A stretch of 64,000 nt of DNA from Macrosoma leucophasiata (GCA_036365455.1 JAWQUS010000017.1:6634001-6698000), one strand, 5' to 3'. Positions 35,524 to 47,254 are shown, counted from the first letter of the stretch. Notes: generated by a model not told the origin, from the letters alone. Numbers and translations are program-made.

Positions 35524-35777
35524 AAAAGAAAAGTGTGTATCCCGTTGACCTAGAATGGCAAAAATGTAATATGTATATAATAATATGTATGTTTGAATAT
35601 TATTATTTGTACGAGTCCAGGAAAAACGAAATCCAGTTATTTATAACTACATCACAAACATTAAAAAACCTTATTTGCAGGCGGTAAAGTGGTCATGACC
35701 GTGCCCGATGTATGGGCCCCATACTCATTTACAATGACACAAGTAAATTTTGGAATAGGAATGTTGGAAATAAAATA

Positions 35778-35842
35778 AGGGGTAGGCAGAGGTAATGCAT
35801 TCAAACACCTACGATTCGCCGGTTACTTTTTGGCGCATGTAA
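35778..35842 (-). mobile_element. SA SINE 3' fragment
   Basis: AGGGGTAGGCAGAGGTAATG through TTCGCCGGTTAC matches the SA 3' end. Confidence 0.7.
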
Positions 35843-35844
35843 AT

Positions 35845-36610
35845 ACTTTTATCATATTTTATCTTCAAGTAGGTATAAATAATAATAAGGGGGTATACAT
35901 TTAAATGCACTTTAACATCTAGTCGATCTAAGGTTGGTAAATATCACATTTTAAAATTATTAATGACATGTTTTTTTATGTTTTATTGGATAATATTTAT
36001 TATTGTGTCTATAAACGGTTTACCTACGGACAAAACTTTATTTAAATTAACTGCATTCAAGGTATTATGATAATTATTTTCCATATCCATTTTATATTTG
36101 GTTGAAAATGATAAATAAGTCATTGATGGTTTTTACATCCAATACCTAAGTGTATTACGACCTGCTTAGATTAGGTCAAAGAGCAATTTCACAGTTGAAA
36201 ACAGATGAAATTATGAGTATCTATCAATTAGGTTTACAAATTAAACAACATGAGTGGACACATTTTTTGGCTACTTACTGTTTTTGCATTATCATAACGA
36301 TTAGTTAAATACGAACCATAATAATAACCTGCAAAGCCAGGGCAGGTCACTACCACGAAATGAATACGGGGTTCAGAAGCACAAGACCTTGAATCGATAA
36401 AATAAAATCTGATATTAGCGCTTACTTACTCGTCTCGAATATATTTAGACTAATAACGTATTCTGTTAATAATACAACATTTATACAAAGATTATAAAGT
36501 TCATTCAACAGATGTGACACACAAAAAACCTTTTGTACATAAACTCTACAGCATTTGAACTATTTTGAACTACCCGACTAACTGGGATGCTGGACTTTAT
36601 AAGCTGGAAT
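35845..36610. other. Intergenic, no recognisable gene
   Basis: AT-rich. AATAAGGGGGTATA (35,886) resembles the end of the 16,653 MITE. Nothing else. Confidence 0.5.
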
Positions 36611-36611
36611 T

Positions 36612-37190
36612 TATTTATGGTAGAGTTCCAGTGTCAGAGCTCAGAGGCACCATCGCATTTACGTAATCTTACCGTAACATTATAATGCTGAACATTACCA
36701 GTGCGGCCAAATATTAATATTCGGCACTATCGTGTTCCGGTCAGATGGTAATTTAAGATCCCGTAATCACTATTACAGAGGTAATACACCATAGAACTCA
36801 GGGGTGGTATGCATCTACATTATGACTCTTAGGTTTTGTGAAGATATCTATTCGCTGCACTATTTACATAGGTACATAGAGCAACGCGGCCCACCGGTCG
36901 CGGCTGACCGGAGGGGAGTGTATTACCGATGCATAACAGTCTGTCATTTTTTGCGGGGGAAATGTGAGCGACACACACGTACACTACATAAATCGTCTAT
37001 TACTATGAAACTCACACCTTGACTTTAACAAAATACAGAAACAATTTTAACGCACACATTTAAAGATCTAGGCGACATGTATAGGCCCATTTGGGCTTGT
37101 ACTTTGACAGAGGGGAAACCCTGCATATGTCTGCTCCCCTCAGGTGTTGCTCTATGCATAGGTACTGTAAATGTGAACTGCATGCTTAGT
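36612..37190 (+). mobile_element. R1 repeat split by R3
   Basis: Pieces 36,612-36,874 and 37,157-37,190 around the R3 MITE, ending GTGAACTGCATGCTT. Confidence 0.78.
36875..37156 (+). mobile_element. R3 hAT-like MITE with perfect 8-bp duplication
   Basis: 282 bp, ends CATAGAGCAAC...GTTGCTCTATG, flanked by CATAGGTA on both sides (36867-36874, 37157-37164). An 8-bp duplication plus CA...TG termini indicate a hAT superfamily relative. It sits inside a diverged R1 copy. Confidence 0.88.
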
Positions 37191-37294
37191 TTGATCGGAT
37201 TAAGGTATGTTAAGATTAAAGTGTGATGGTGTAAAATATTAGCAATGATAAAGTAGGTATGTACTGTAACATTTTTATTTTTCCAACTACTAAG

Positions 37295-37480
37295 CTTAGT
37301 GGTAAAGCGGTTTGACTGGTTATCCTAAGGTCGCAGGTTCGATTCCTGCCTAAAGTCATGTTTTTTTCCATTTTTACTTTAATTTGTAAAGTTTACTCGC
37401 GTGTGCTTTTGCGAAAAATTAAAATATTTCAATTATTAAGGGCACAGCGACATCTTAACGCCATTGTATAAAGTGCTAAG
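37295..37480 (+). mobile_element. SC-related SINE fragment
   Basis: tRNA-like head AAGCTTAGTGGTAAAGCGG...AGGTCGCAGGTTCGATTCC with intact A- and B-box-like sequences, followed by the TTTTTTCCATTTTTACTTT tail shared with SC copies. Confidence 0.65.
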
Positions 37481-37584
37481 TCTATCACATCGGTAGCGAC
37501 TAATTAGTTATCAATGGATGTCGTTCACCGACCCTAAATAGGTTAAAAATAAAAAAGGGTAGGCAAAAATTGACGTATCTATGT

Positions 37585-37700
37585 GGGACTTCGGTAGCTT
37601 AGTGATAAGACTTCTGGACTGATTATCCTGAGGTCGCAGGCGCGATTCCTGGCCGAATTCAAATTTTTCATTCCATTTTTCTTTTAATTTCTAAAGTAGG
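37585..37700 (+). mobile_element. SC-related SINE fragment upstream of CPR-B
   Basis: Head ACTTCGGTAGCTTAGTGATA...GAGGTCGCAGGCGCGATTCC and tail ATTCCATTTTTCTTTT. It lies about 215-330 bp upstream of the CPR-B TATA box, so it is part of the proximal promoter region. Confidence 0.65.
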
Positions 37701-37914
37701 TATGTATTTATATTTTAAAATTGTATGGTTTATGCGTACCTTTGTCAGCATAAAAATGTATCCCATCTTTGATTGTTTTTATCCTAATTTTGACCTACTG
37801 CTGTATAATAATATGACCGATCATCTTCACTAACATAATCTTTGACCGGCTTGACAAGTTCATGCAAAACAAAAAGTTAATGAATTCGCATGTATATTCA
37901 GGATTTATCCTAGG

Positions 37915-37923
37915 TATATAAAG
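37915..37923 (+). promoter_or_regulatory. TATA box and initiator of CPR-B
   Basis: TATATAAAG lies 65 bp upstream of the ATG. TCAGAC at 37944-37949, about 29 bp downstream, resembles the arthropod initiator TCAGT, so transcription probably starts near 37,945 with a short leader. Confidence 0.78.
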
Positions 37924-37979
37924 ACATTGATACAATTTGTAAATCAGACTGTCCTTAGACTTGAATCAATACCGGCACC

Positions 37980-40900
37980 ATGGTAAGAGCTATTAAGTAA
38001 AATAAAACCAAATTAATTTTAGACAATTCCTTAGACAAGCAAACACTTCACTTTTTATAATAAAATTTAATATAATGGTATCAGTTACGAACTTTCTAAA
38101 AATCTGAGGCGTGTTAGTAGATTTTCATTGAATACACAGTACTTAAGCTTACAGCTGTCTAAAAGGAATTTGAGCTTGTGTGATAAGACCGCATAATAAT
38201 GTTGTACATTTCTTTTGCTCTTTTTTTCCATTTTATTTTGCAATTACGAAATTGTGTGCAATAAAGTGCAGTAAATAAAATGTTTGTTAAAAATATCTCA
38301 GTTAGTGACACTCTTGATATTACGCTAATAATCTTCTTAATCATATACTTTGATTATTTTATCTTCCCCTAATCAATTTTATTATTCAAAAAAGTACAGA
38401 AATAGTTTTAATACGACGGCTAGGGTATTTAGCTCACTAATACGACGAAACTTTAAAAAAAAACGACAATATCCCAATTATCTGACAAAGACAACGAAAA
38501 AAATAGTTGTAACATACATTTTATTGTAGATAAGCGATAAGTTGTTATGCCGAAAAACAAGATTAAAATTCTAAGACGGTTTTCAGAAATTCCTGATTGT
38601 TCTCGCTGCTGTGGCTCTGGCCAGCGCTGACGTCTCTCACCTGAAGAACGACCAATACGAAGCCGGCATCGTCAGACAAGCTTATGACATATCCCCCGAA
38701 GGCAACTTCCAATATGTCTACGAAACCGCGAACGGAATCCAGCAACAAGCGGAGGGTGTAGTGAAGAACCCCAACTCTGTAAGTGAATTATCAAAGATTT
38801 TACCGGTGGTAGAGTATCAGTCCAGGTACTTGATGCCGTAGGGATCGCATTACCTAACCTATCTGCCGCCAAATAGTAGTGTTCAGCACTATCGTGTTCC
38901 GGTTAATGTATGGCCCCATATTAACAACTAGATGTGCCCGCGAAGTCGTCAGCGTAGAATTTAATAAAATTATCGTTCAGTATCTATTATATAGTTCTTT
39001 CTTTAATAAAGAGCTTGTTTCGCGGTACTGGTAAGTAATGAAAGACATATCGGAACTGTTCATAACTAAATTTTATGTTTGAGTAAACCGCATTAATCTC
39101 TGTTTAAAAGTTTTGAAGTAATTTTCAATTGACCATAATTTCTTGCCTTCTTTTTTGACAACGCTCCTAATACGTAATCCACATGTGAAAACTGCGTTCA
39201 AATCCGTTGAGACGTTTCGCTATCAGTGCTTACATAGGCATTGTGCGGCAGATATGACGCTCTTAGAAGTCGAAACTAGCAAATTATTTCTTTCGCAGGC
39301 TCGATGGGCAATATTAATTGTTGAGTACTGAATTTCTCTCCCTTGAGAGGTCGGTGTTTAAAGTGGGTGATCCATAGAGTAACACGGAGGGGAGTAGCTA
39401 TATGCAGGCTTTCCCCTCTGTCAAAGTACAAGACCAAATCTTCTTACGCCTGTCGCCTAGATGTTTAAATGTGTGCGTTAAATTTTTTCTGTATTTTGTT
39501 AAAGTCAAGGTTTGAGTTTCGTAGTAATAGACGATTTTTGTAGTGTGCGTGTGTGTGTCACACGCATTTCCCCCCGCAAAAAATGACAGACTATTTTGCG
39601 TCGGTAATACACGCTATGGCTACTCCCCTCCAGTCCGCCGCGACCGGTGGACCGCGTTGCTCTATGGGGTGATCTATTGACGGTATTTTACCGCGGTCTT
39701 AGGATTTCAAGCATGCACGAAGAGCCAACGAGTCAAACTGCGAAGTTTTCAAAACCGCGGTTTTGTATGTGCTCCATTGGCGGTTTATACTTTTAGCTCG
39801 CAGGCTCGTGGCGTTCCAATGGTCTTAGCTCGTCAATGGATCACCCGCTTTGTTGGTTAGGATCCCACTGCAGAATCATTTCGTTCATCCAGATATGCTT
39901 TAAGCCCAATTTTTACGCATTTCTATATCTAGAGATTATGTATCCACTAGGTTGCCTTTCAAATAATGGCCGCAAATATTTTTTTATAATTTTTTTTTGG
40001 GAAATATTTTTTTTCACTTGTTTTCTGATTAGACTTAATTTATATATCAAACTAAAAGAGTAAAAGTTATAGGGGCGGAACGAAAATATGTAGCGTGCAG
40101 ACTTACTTTTACGTCCATAACGTTATTTTTTTATTTATATATCAAATTAAAGCTTTTTTTCTCTCATTATTATGATATACGGGAGTCAAATTAAAACGGC
40201 TGCATATAAGAGTTACTGCCTGTTAAAAATATAATTTAATTAAAAATACTTGCAGCCAAATTTTGATAGGCAACCTAGTGGATATACTCTATAAAAATAT
40301 GCGTAATAATAAGGTTTGCAGCATATCTGGATGAACGAAATGATTCTGCAGTGTGATCCTAGCCTATTAGTATTACATTACAATATAATCATTAAATAGA
40401 CGGTTCCATAATAGCTGTCAAGCTTATAAAATTAAGTTGATAATAGAAAACTGTAAATTGAATTTTATCTAATACTTACTTGAAATTCAACGCTTTTTAA
40501 CATTGACGTGACGTGAAAAATAGCAAGGTCTTCATAACTTTAACGACAAAGCTTCAAGGATAATATTTCAATTAAGATCATTAAAATTTGAACGACGTAA
40601 TGGCAAAGGAGATGTTGCGAGCTCGGCCCTGGTTCGTACATGTCCTCAAAAAATGGGTAAACTAAAGAAGAATCTGAAAAAAATACAATTAATTTAATCA
40701 AGAACATATTTTAGAGTTACCACCACATTTAATTCAAACGATTTTATCATTTTCAACCATGTTCAACACGGCGGCGATTCAGCCAACGCTTGGTATCAAT
40801 CAATTTCGATAGTATTTATAAAATATTTTTTTTTCTCCAAGTACTAGATAATCAAAAAACAATTTAAAAAATGAAAATGTCAAAACGACATCGTCCGCCA

Positions 40901-43900
40901 TATTCGCCATGTTGGTTTTAAGTTGCAATTCTAACTGAAAATAATGTTTTGTAACTGCAAACAAAGCTAAATAAGTGAAAATATGCAGTAAAAACGTTTT
41001 TATATTGATTTTGCCTGTTTAATGATATTGTGTACAATACATGGCCGGAGGTCCATACATTCTTGCAACATCTCCTTTTGAAGGAATCACAAATCTACAA
41101 CATAAAAATAAGTCGGGTTTTCCTCCCTGACGCTAACTCCAGAACGCACTAACCGATTTCCACGGTTTTGCATTCGTTGGTGAGGCTTATAGCAAAGAAA
41201 ATTCAGGAAAAATTTCAACGCGGCCAAGCCGCGGGCAGCAGCTAGTATTTTTATTTACTGGTGGAAGAGTCCCAGTGTAGGAGCGGGAGGGCGTAGGCAC
41301 CACCGCATCATCTAATTTATCTGCCGCTAAATAGTTGTGTTTAGCATTATCAAGATCCGGTTAGATGGTCATGTATGGCCTTGTATAGGTCGCGCCACGT
41401 AAAAAGAACGCTGGAAGAAAGTAGAAGGGATGTGTTCGCGCATCGGTACACTCGCGCACGAAAGTACTAGCCCTATTGGTTTATTTTTGATCTAGCTTTC
41501 GCTTGCGGTTTCGTGTATTGGTAGGCGGATTGAAAACTGTATTACATAGAATAACATACAATGAAATAAAAACACATGACGCGCAGCTTGACCGCCAGCG
41601 TTCTTTTTACCTGGCGCGACCTATAATAACAATTATAGAGACATAACAATTAAGGTCTCAGGGGTGACAACGCATTTGCATTTTGACTTCTGGTTTTTGT
41701 GTAGGTGTCTGCTACAGTCGTCAATTAACATCAATGTGAGCTGAACGCCTTAATGATTTAAATAAATTAAATGTAATGTGACGATGTGCAGTAATAAGTA
41801 AGTTGCAAAGATTTATAAGGTTGTTATTGCTTTGCCTTTTATATATATATATATATTTTTTATGTAATGAAAGTGGCAAACAAGCATGCAGTTCACATTG
41901 GTAATAAGTGATGACTGCAGCCTATAGACACCCACACAAAGACCGAGGTCAAAATGCAGATGCGTTACCACTCCTGAGGCCTAAGGTGTTATGCCTCTGT
42001 GCCGGAAATTACAGGGATGTACATTACCACCTGACCGGAACACGATAGTGCTGAACACTACCATTTAGCGGCAAGTAAATTAGGTAATGCGGTGGTACCT
42101 ACGCCCGCGAGCTCCGTCACTGGAGCTCTACCACCAGTAGGTAGGTAATAATAATCTTTAAATCAAACAAAATTGCATGAGTCGGCCACGATGGCTTTGA
42201 AAAGTTTTACAATATTATTTGATTTCTTCTTTTTCACGGGATTAGTTGGTAAACAATCATACAGTTTACATGGATGTTAAGTGATGACTGCAATCTATAC
42301 ACGTCTACACAAAAACCACACATCAAAATGACGACTCGGTTAGTCCAGCGGTGTGAAACCATCGTTTGATTCGAAGGGTCGCGGGTTCGATCCCCGCACC
42401 GGGACAAATATTTGTATGGCCTACAGATATTTGTTTCGGGTCTGGGTGTTTGTGTATGTGTTGTATGTGTACAATGGCACCCACGACACAGGTTTATTAT
42501 ACCTACTGTGGGGCTGTGAGTGTCAGCGTATTAAAAAAAAAAATGCAGAAGCGTTGCCACCGCCGCGTCGAGACCTTAGTTTTGTTATGTCTCTGTGATA
42601 GTTATTATGGGGCCATCTACTTTTTAGACCAGCGCTGACATTGCTTTGTTCTTGTAGGAGGCTGCTACTCTCGAGGTCAAGGGCAACTATGGCTACACCT
42701 CCCCTGAAGGCGAGAAGGTTGAGTTGAGCTACATCGCTAACGAGGACGGTTACCAAGTCCAAGTAAGTTAATATAATAATAATAAATAATAATGGCAACC
42801 CATTATACGTCCCGCCGTCTCTCCCCTTTTTGGGTGGAGGCCTGGAGCTTACTCCACCACGCTGCTCCAATGCGGATTGGTGGACGTGGGTGGGTTAGTG
42901 GCCAACCCACTGTCGGATGTTTTCGAACCGCCCACAAGGTTTAATGACAGCTATCTATCGATAGCAACCGGGACCGATGGCTTAACGTGCCCTCCGAAGC
43001 ACGTAAACGCGCATTTCATTTGCCACTAGCGGTCACCCATCCCACTACTCGAACGCGCCCGTAGTACTTAACCGAGTAGATCGCCTAAGATCTTCACCAA
43101 CCGCCGGGCTATGCGCGCTTCCATTCCATCATTGCCACAGCCTAATTGATCCAGTGGTTGCAATTGCGATGCTGAAGCCTGAAGTCATGAGTTCGATTCC
43201 CAGGTCGGATAAAGCTGTTATTAGTTTTCTTCTGTGAGGAAGTCTGGAGACTACTCGGAGAGCACGTGAAGAAGACAGTCCTGCGGCCCTATCTCTCTCT
43301 GGTCGTGTCATATTGGACTATGAGAGTAAGGGGACAGGGAGTGTACCTGTGTTTGCGTAAACACTTGTGCAATATAATATGTCCTGCGCAATTGGCTAGT
43401 CTCCGCTGAGATTAGCCGGCATGACCAGAATTCGGTCAGAAGGACATTATAATAAGAAATCTTTATTTCATAAAACTTAGTCAAAAGTCAAAAACATGTT
43501 TAAAAAAAAATTGTTATTATTATAAAATATTAAGGGATATGCTATAATCTTGAGGCTCTTATTAATAGACACATCTCAGTACGTGAGATGATCTTAAGAC
43601 CACGGTTATCAACACTAAACGGGTTATTAATGTCATGTTCTGGGATTGAGATTTATCTTTTAATACGCGCCTCAGGAATCTTTATTTATGACTGCCCACG
43701 ATTTCGATGTTACATATATAAATGATGTTAAATACAAGAAGGAAGGGTAGGCAACAGAGCGCCCCCGATAAATTCAATGCAATCGCATTCGCCTGAAAAG
43801 CATGGCAATTATGCATATATTGCCCTAATGATGCACAACACTATTTGTAAATACGTCAGTATTTCGGCTGACGTGGTGATGATCATCTTAAACAGACCCC

Positions 43901-44329
43901 GTACCATTCTCTCTCTTAAGAGAGTCTTAGCTCCTCACACATAACTGCGAATTCTGATGGGAATTCGCAAATATCTGCGAGCTCGCAAGAATACTCGCAC
44001 GAATACATCGCCTACATCGATGCGGCGTCGCATCGCACCGCATCGCAGTTTTGTGTGGCCGCCCTTATTGCGATTCAGTTTGGGCGCTGCCAAAATCTTG
44101 TTTATTTTGTCTTATGTGACAGCGCGTATGAAGAAACGAGAGAAAGCTAATAGCGTTGACAATAAAAGGTCATGGTACTGTCGCAGGTCATTCAGGTTTT
44201 TAATGTTTTTTTTTTGTTTTTCAGGGCTCCCACGTCCCCGTACCCCCAGAAATCCCTGAGTACATCGCCCGCTCCCTGGCCTACATCGCAGCTCACCCTC
44301 CCCGCGTCGACGGCCGCACAGTCGTTTAA
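37980..44329 (+). CDS. RR-1 larval cuticle protein CPR-B (4 exons)
   Basis: Second secreted RR-1 cuticle protein, probably a chitin-binding component of soft larval cuticle. Coding exons are 37980-37982 (Met), 38587-38778, 42658-42762 and 44225-44329; all introns are phase 0 and GT/AG, giving 134 aa. The signal peptide is residues 1-15 (MKFLIVLAAVALASA), with cleavage before Asp16. The RR-1 core begins at GNFQYVYETANG (40-51). Gly74, Gly83, Tyr90, Ala92, Glu94, Gly96, Tyr97, Pro105 and Pro108 fit the Rebers-Riddiford spacing exactly, and TSPEGEKVELSYIANEDGYQ is a textbook RR-1 segment. Exon sizes (3/192/105/105) closely match CPR-A (3/186/105/108), so the two are likely tandem duplicates about 12 kb apart. 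Introns of 0.6, 3.9 and 1.5 kb hold R1, R2, R3, R5, SB, SD and S5 insertions, one of which begins about 12 bp after the exon 3 donor. Confidence 0.94.
38803..38932 (+). mobile_element. R1 repeat 5' half in CPR-B intron 2
   Basis: Begins 24 bp after the exon 2 donor (CGGTGGTAGAG) and stops at ATGTATGGCCCC. Confidence 0.83.
39373..39666 (-). mobile_element. R3 hAT-like MITE in CPR-B intron 2
   Basis: 294 bp, ends CATAGAGTAAC and GTTGCTCTATG, with the duplication GGGTGATC at 39365-39372 and 39667-39674. Orientation is opposite to the copy at 36,875. Confidence 0.88.
39857..40362. mobile_element. R5 MITE in CPR-B intron 2
   Basis: About 506 bp, the same inverted ends as 23,966 and a further inner inverted pair ATCCACTAGGTTGCC/GGCAACCTAGTGGAT. 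Confidence 0.83.
41105..41248 (-). mobile_element. R6-type repeat, reversed
   Basis: Ends AAGCCGCGGGCAGCAGCTAGT, the complement of an ACTAGCTGCTGCCCGCGGC start. It immediately precedes an R1 copy. Confidence 0.6.
41257..41757 (+). mobile_element. R1 repeat split by R2
   Basis: Pieces 41,257-41,385 and 41,624-41,757. The consensus CCCGTAATAAC explains the TA target of R2. Confidence 0.84.
41386..41623 (-). mobile_element. R2 MITE, TA duplication (copy in R1)
   Basis: 238-bp copy of the element at 7,697, reversed, with inverted ends GGTCGCGCCA...TGGCGCGACC and a flanking TA duplication. It carries about 45 bp of interior sequence absent from the first copy and lacks some others. It interrupts a + strand R1 repeat in CPR-B intron 2. 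Confidence 0.85.
41858..42140 (-). mobile_element. R1 repeat, full length, CPR-B intron 2
   Basis: Complete minus copy of the GCCGGAAATTACAGG subfamily, preceded by (TA)n. Confidence 0.88.
42240..42618 (-). mobile_element. R1 repeat split by SB
   Basis: Pieces 42,240-42,330 and 42,540-42,618 flank the SB SINE. Confidence 0.82.
42331..42539 (+). mobile_element. SB SINE inserted in R1
   Basis: Head GACTCGGTTAGTCCAGCGG, B box GGGTTCGATCC, poly-A tail. It splits a minus-strand R1 copy with the duplication AAAATG (42325-42330, 42540-42545), in CPR-B intron 2. Confidence 0.87.
42775..43125 (-). mobile_element. S5 SINE next to the CPR-B exon 3 donor
   Basis: Minus-strand copy beginning about 12 bp after the exon 3 splice donor and running to the 5' GCGCGCATAGCCCGGCGG head. 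Confidence 0.83.
43136..43460 (+). mobile_element. SD SINE, tRNA-headed, in CPR-B intron 3
   Basis: AATTGATCCAGTGGTTGCAA and GAGTTCGATTCCCAGG resemble A and B boxes. The body ends GACCAGAATTCGGTCAGAAG. Single copy in the window. Confidence 0.62.
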
Positions 44330-44445
44330 ATGATCACCTGATGCCTACGGAATAGATAATTATTGGACCATCGATCTGTATTATTGTTTTGTTTTTATTT
44401 TTTTGTTTGTTTCCTTTAGCAATTGTAAAAAGTAGAATGAATACT

Positions 44446-44451
44446 AATAAA
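44446..44451 (+). terminator. Polyadenylation signal of CPR-B
   Basis: AATAAA lies 117 bp after the CPR-B stop codon, with GT/T-rich sequence following. It is the first AATAAA after the stop. Confidence 0.75.
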
Positions 44452-44524
44452 GTATGAAATAATTCAATTTAATTTTGTTTGATTTCCATTAAATTGTCAG
44501 CAAATAGGTTTGCAGATTGCTTTT

Positions 44525-44995
44525 AACGGGAATAACAGGCAATAACTTACTAATCAGCCTATGGCCGTCCACTGCTGGACGTAAGCCTCACCTTGACCAC
44601 GCCAACTACCCCGATCCCGAACAGCTCTCATCTTACCGACTCCAGCCACTTAAGTAGTCACTCCAACGCGCAACAAGGCTTCCTAACACACTAAATTTAC
44701 CTAGACGTGGTCTCCATTCAAGCACAAGTCTGCTCCAGCGGCTATCAGGCCTTCTACAGACATGACCGGCCCATGGCACTTCAACTTACTTATCCTACGA
44801 GTTATGTCTGGCACTTTAATTCTTTGACGGATAACCTCATTTCGTATTTTATCTTCCAAAGAAATACCCAACATAGCTCGCTCCATCGCTCGTTGTGCGA
44901 CGGTGAACTTATGAACCAGTCTCGCGGCCAGAGTCCACGTCTCGTATGTTCAAACGGGTAAAATACACTGGTTGAATGCCTTTGTTTTTAAACTT
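44525..44995 (-). mobile_element. LINE C-terminal remnant downstream of CPR-B
   Basis: The complement contains ERAMLGISLEDKIRNEVIRQ and VPWAGHV-type sequence, related to 48,311 but more decayed. It begins 75 bp after the CPR-B AATAAA. Confidence 0.78.
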
Positions 44996-45215
44996 TGTGG
45001 GATCAACGACTTACCGGACGGCAATAACTTGGCAATTAATATTTCAAAATTACGCAGGTTCTTATTGTTAATAGATTATACATTGCTCACTTCAATCGTT
45101 TTGTGTGGAACTTGTGCCTGAAATAAGTTTCTAAATTAATTCTGTGCTACAGGTCCTGTAAAGAGATTTTAGATATACATAGCAACCAGATAGTAACTTC
45201 CTCAGTAGCTTTAAA

Positions 45216-45515
45216 ACTGCCTCAGTAGCCTAGTGGTAGCAGGCCACTACTACTACGCTGGAGGTCCTGGGTTCGATTCCGGGGTCGTGGGCTATCAGAG
45301 ACAACGGTTTAAAATCCTTTATCTCTGGTTCTATTGGGATTATTCCATTTTCTGGAAGTTTCCCAGTCCCTCGGAGTTTGGTAATGTGCTCGGAGATGGC
45401 AACAGGCTCGCCACCAGTGACATGGACCAAAAACGTAACCGGCGAATCGTGAGTGTCTGCATGCATGCTTTCACCTCTGCCTACCCCTTCGAGGATTACA
45501 GGCGAGAAGTTACGT
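45216..45515 (+). mobile_element. SA SINE, full length
   Basis: Head GCCTCAGTAGCCTAGTGGTAG, B box GGGTTCGATTCC, tail ACCCCTTCGAGGATTACAGG. Similar throughout to 17,903-18,203. Confidence 0.85.
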
Positions 45516-45827
45516 TACCTAGATAGTACATTATGTATACAGGGTTAATTGAAATTAACGCATCACCTCTTGCAGGCAGCCTCTCTACAGCAATCCTAAC
45601 GACATTAAAATTTGTTTCACGACTTTTTACAAATCTTGATAAATACCAAAAAATAATAATAATCCTAAAAAATAGGTACCCAAAAGAATCACGAGTTACA
45701 GATACAGATAATGTGTGTGTGTTTACTAGTGTGTTTGTGTGTCTATTGGCTGTGTATGTTGGTGAAGGCTGAGTGGTAGAGTGGTACAGACAACGGTACG
45801 AGTCAGTTATCGATTTGATAAAATTAT

Positions 45828-46020
45828 TATTTACTTATTTATTTCTTGTCGTACACCAAACAGAAACAATTTACATAAATAGACGACAGTAAAACAGGTA
45901 CAGTAGGCGGCCTTATCGCTCAGGTAGTGATTTCTGCCAGGCAACCTTGCATAAAGGATCACAAATTTAGTAGTCGGTAGGGTGTACATACTTAATGTAA
46001 CAACTGTGTAAGATACAATA
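45828..46020 (-). mobile_element. Possible LINE 3' end
   Basis: TTATTTACTTATTTATTTC followed by a non-repetitive stretch with GCAACCTTGCATAAAGGAT; the form resembles 57,115-57,266. Weak evidence. Confidence 0.4.
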
Positions 46021-46228
46021 TACATATAATGTCATAAGTACATCAACAAGTTTCATGGATTGCAAAAAAAAAAAAACACAATTGATGAATAACAGAAATA
46101 AAGGGAATGAGAGAGATAGGGATAGGAAAGATGGAAATTAGAAGTAGACACTAGAACTAAGAAAGTTAGAGAATAAGGTAAAAATGTTTAACTTGTTTCT
46201 TGAAGATAGCAATAGTTAATTATTGTTT

Positions 46229-46487
46229 ACTAGTTGTCCCGGAAAACTTCGTATTGCCTCAGAATGAAATAATGTGTCAAGGGTTTGATAAATACGGACT
46301 GTTTGTATGGGAAACTAAATTGTGGTTTTTACTATTTCTCTTCAATTTCTTCATATGTGCTTACCTTAAAAACCTTCCCAGAACTTCCAAAAATCAGTCA
46401 AAACCAAAATTAGTCAAATCGGTCCAGCCGTTCTCGAGTTTTAGCGAGACTAACAAACAGCAACAGATTTTTATGTATATATAGATG
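46229..46487 (+). mobile_element. R6-type repeat
   Basis: ACTAGTTGTCCCGGAAAACT and the same body and ending as 21,169-21,425. Confidence 0.75.
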
Positions 46488-46659
46488 TAGGTATTAGTCC
46501 GGAAGATAGGAAGAGAATATTATTTTAATTAAACGCGCGTCAACGGTTGTAGTGACCAGCCTCGCGAGGCATTTGCCGCGCGCCTCGGTTAGCGGCGCGA
46601 CATGCCATGTTGGATTTATTTTGTAGAATCGTAAGAGATTTTAATATTTTGATAGTAGA

Positions 46660-46931
46660 GATGGTGGCAAACAAGCAATGAGCTATTGATGTTAAGTGAA
46701 GACTGCAGCCTATAGACATCTACACAAAAACCGGAAATCAAAATGCAGATGTTGCCACCTCTGAGACCTAAGTTCTTATGTCCCTGTGATCGTTATTACA
46801 GGGCCGTAGGCATACGTTACCATCTAACCGGAATGGTCCTGAACACTACCATTTGGCATCAGATATAATTATTAGGTAATACGGTGGTGCCTACGCCCTC
46901 GAGCTCCCGCACTGGAAGTCTACCAATAGTT
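46660..46931 (-). mobile_element. R1 repeat, full length
   Basis: Complete minus copy from GGTGGCAAACAAG to GGAAGTCTACCA. Confidence 0.84.
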
Positions 46932-46988
46932 TGCATCTGTAGTGTTATGTAGAGGGTATATATGGAGTATAGTATTGGAATGACAGAT

Positions 46989-47250
46989 GTGTGATGGGTG
47001 ACCGCTAGTGGCAAATTAAAATGCGCGTTTCCGCGCTTTGGAGGGCACGTTAAGGCGTCGGTCCAGGTTGCAATCGATAGATAGCAGGCCTTAGGGAGGT
47101 TTGAAAACATCCGACAGTGGGTTGGCCACTAACCTATCCAGCAACCCGCAATGGAGCAGCGTGGTGGAGTAAGCTCCAGGACCTCCTCCCAAGAAGGAGA
47201 GAGACTCGTGCCCAGCAGTGGGACGTATCAAGTGTTGCCATTATTATTAA
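46989..47250 (+). mobile_element. S5 SINE, truncated
   Basis: Starts inside the 5S-like head (GATGGGTGACCGCTAGTGG) and runs to the CCCAGCAGTGGGACGTAT tail. Confidence 0.82.
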
Positions 47251-47254
47251 TATT

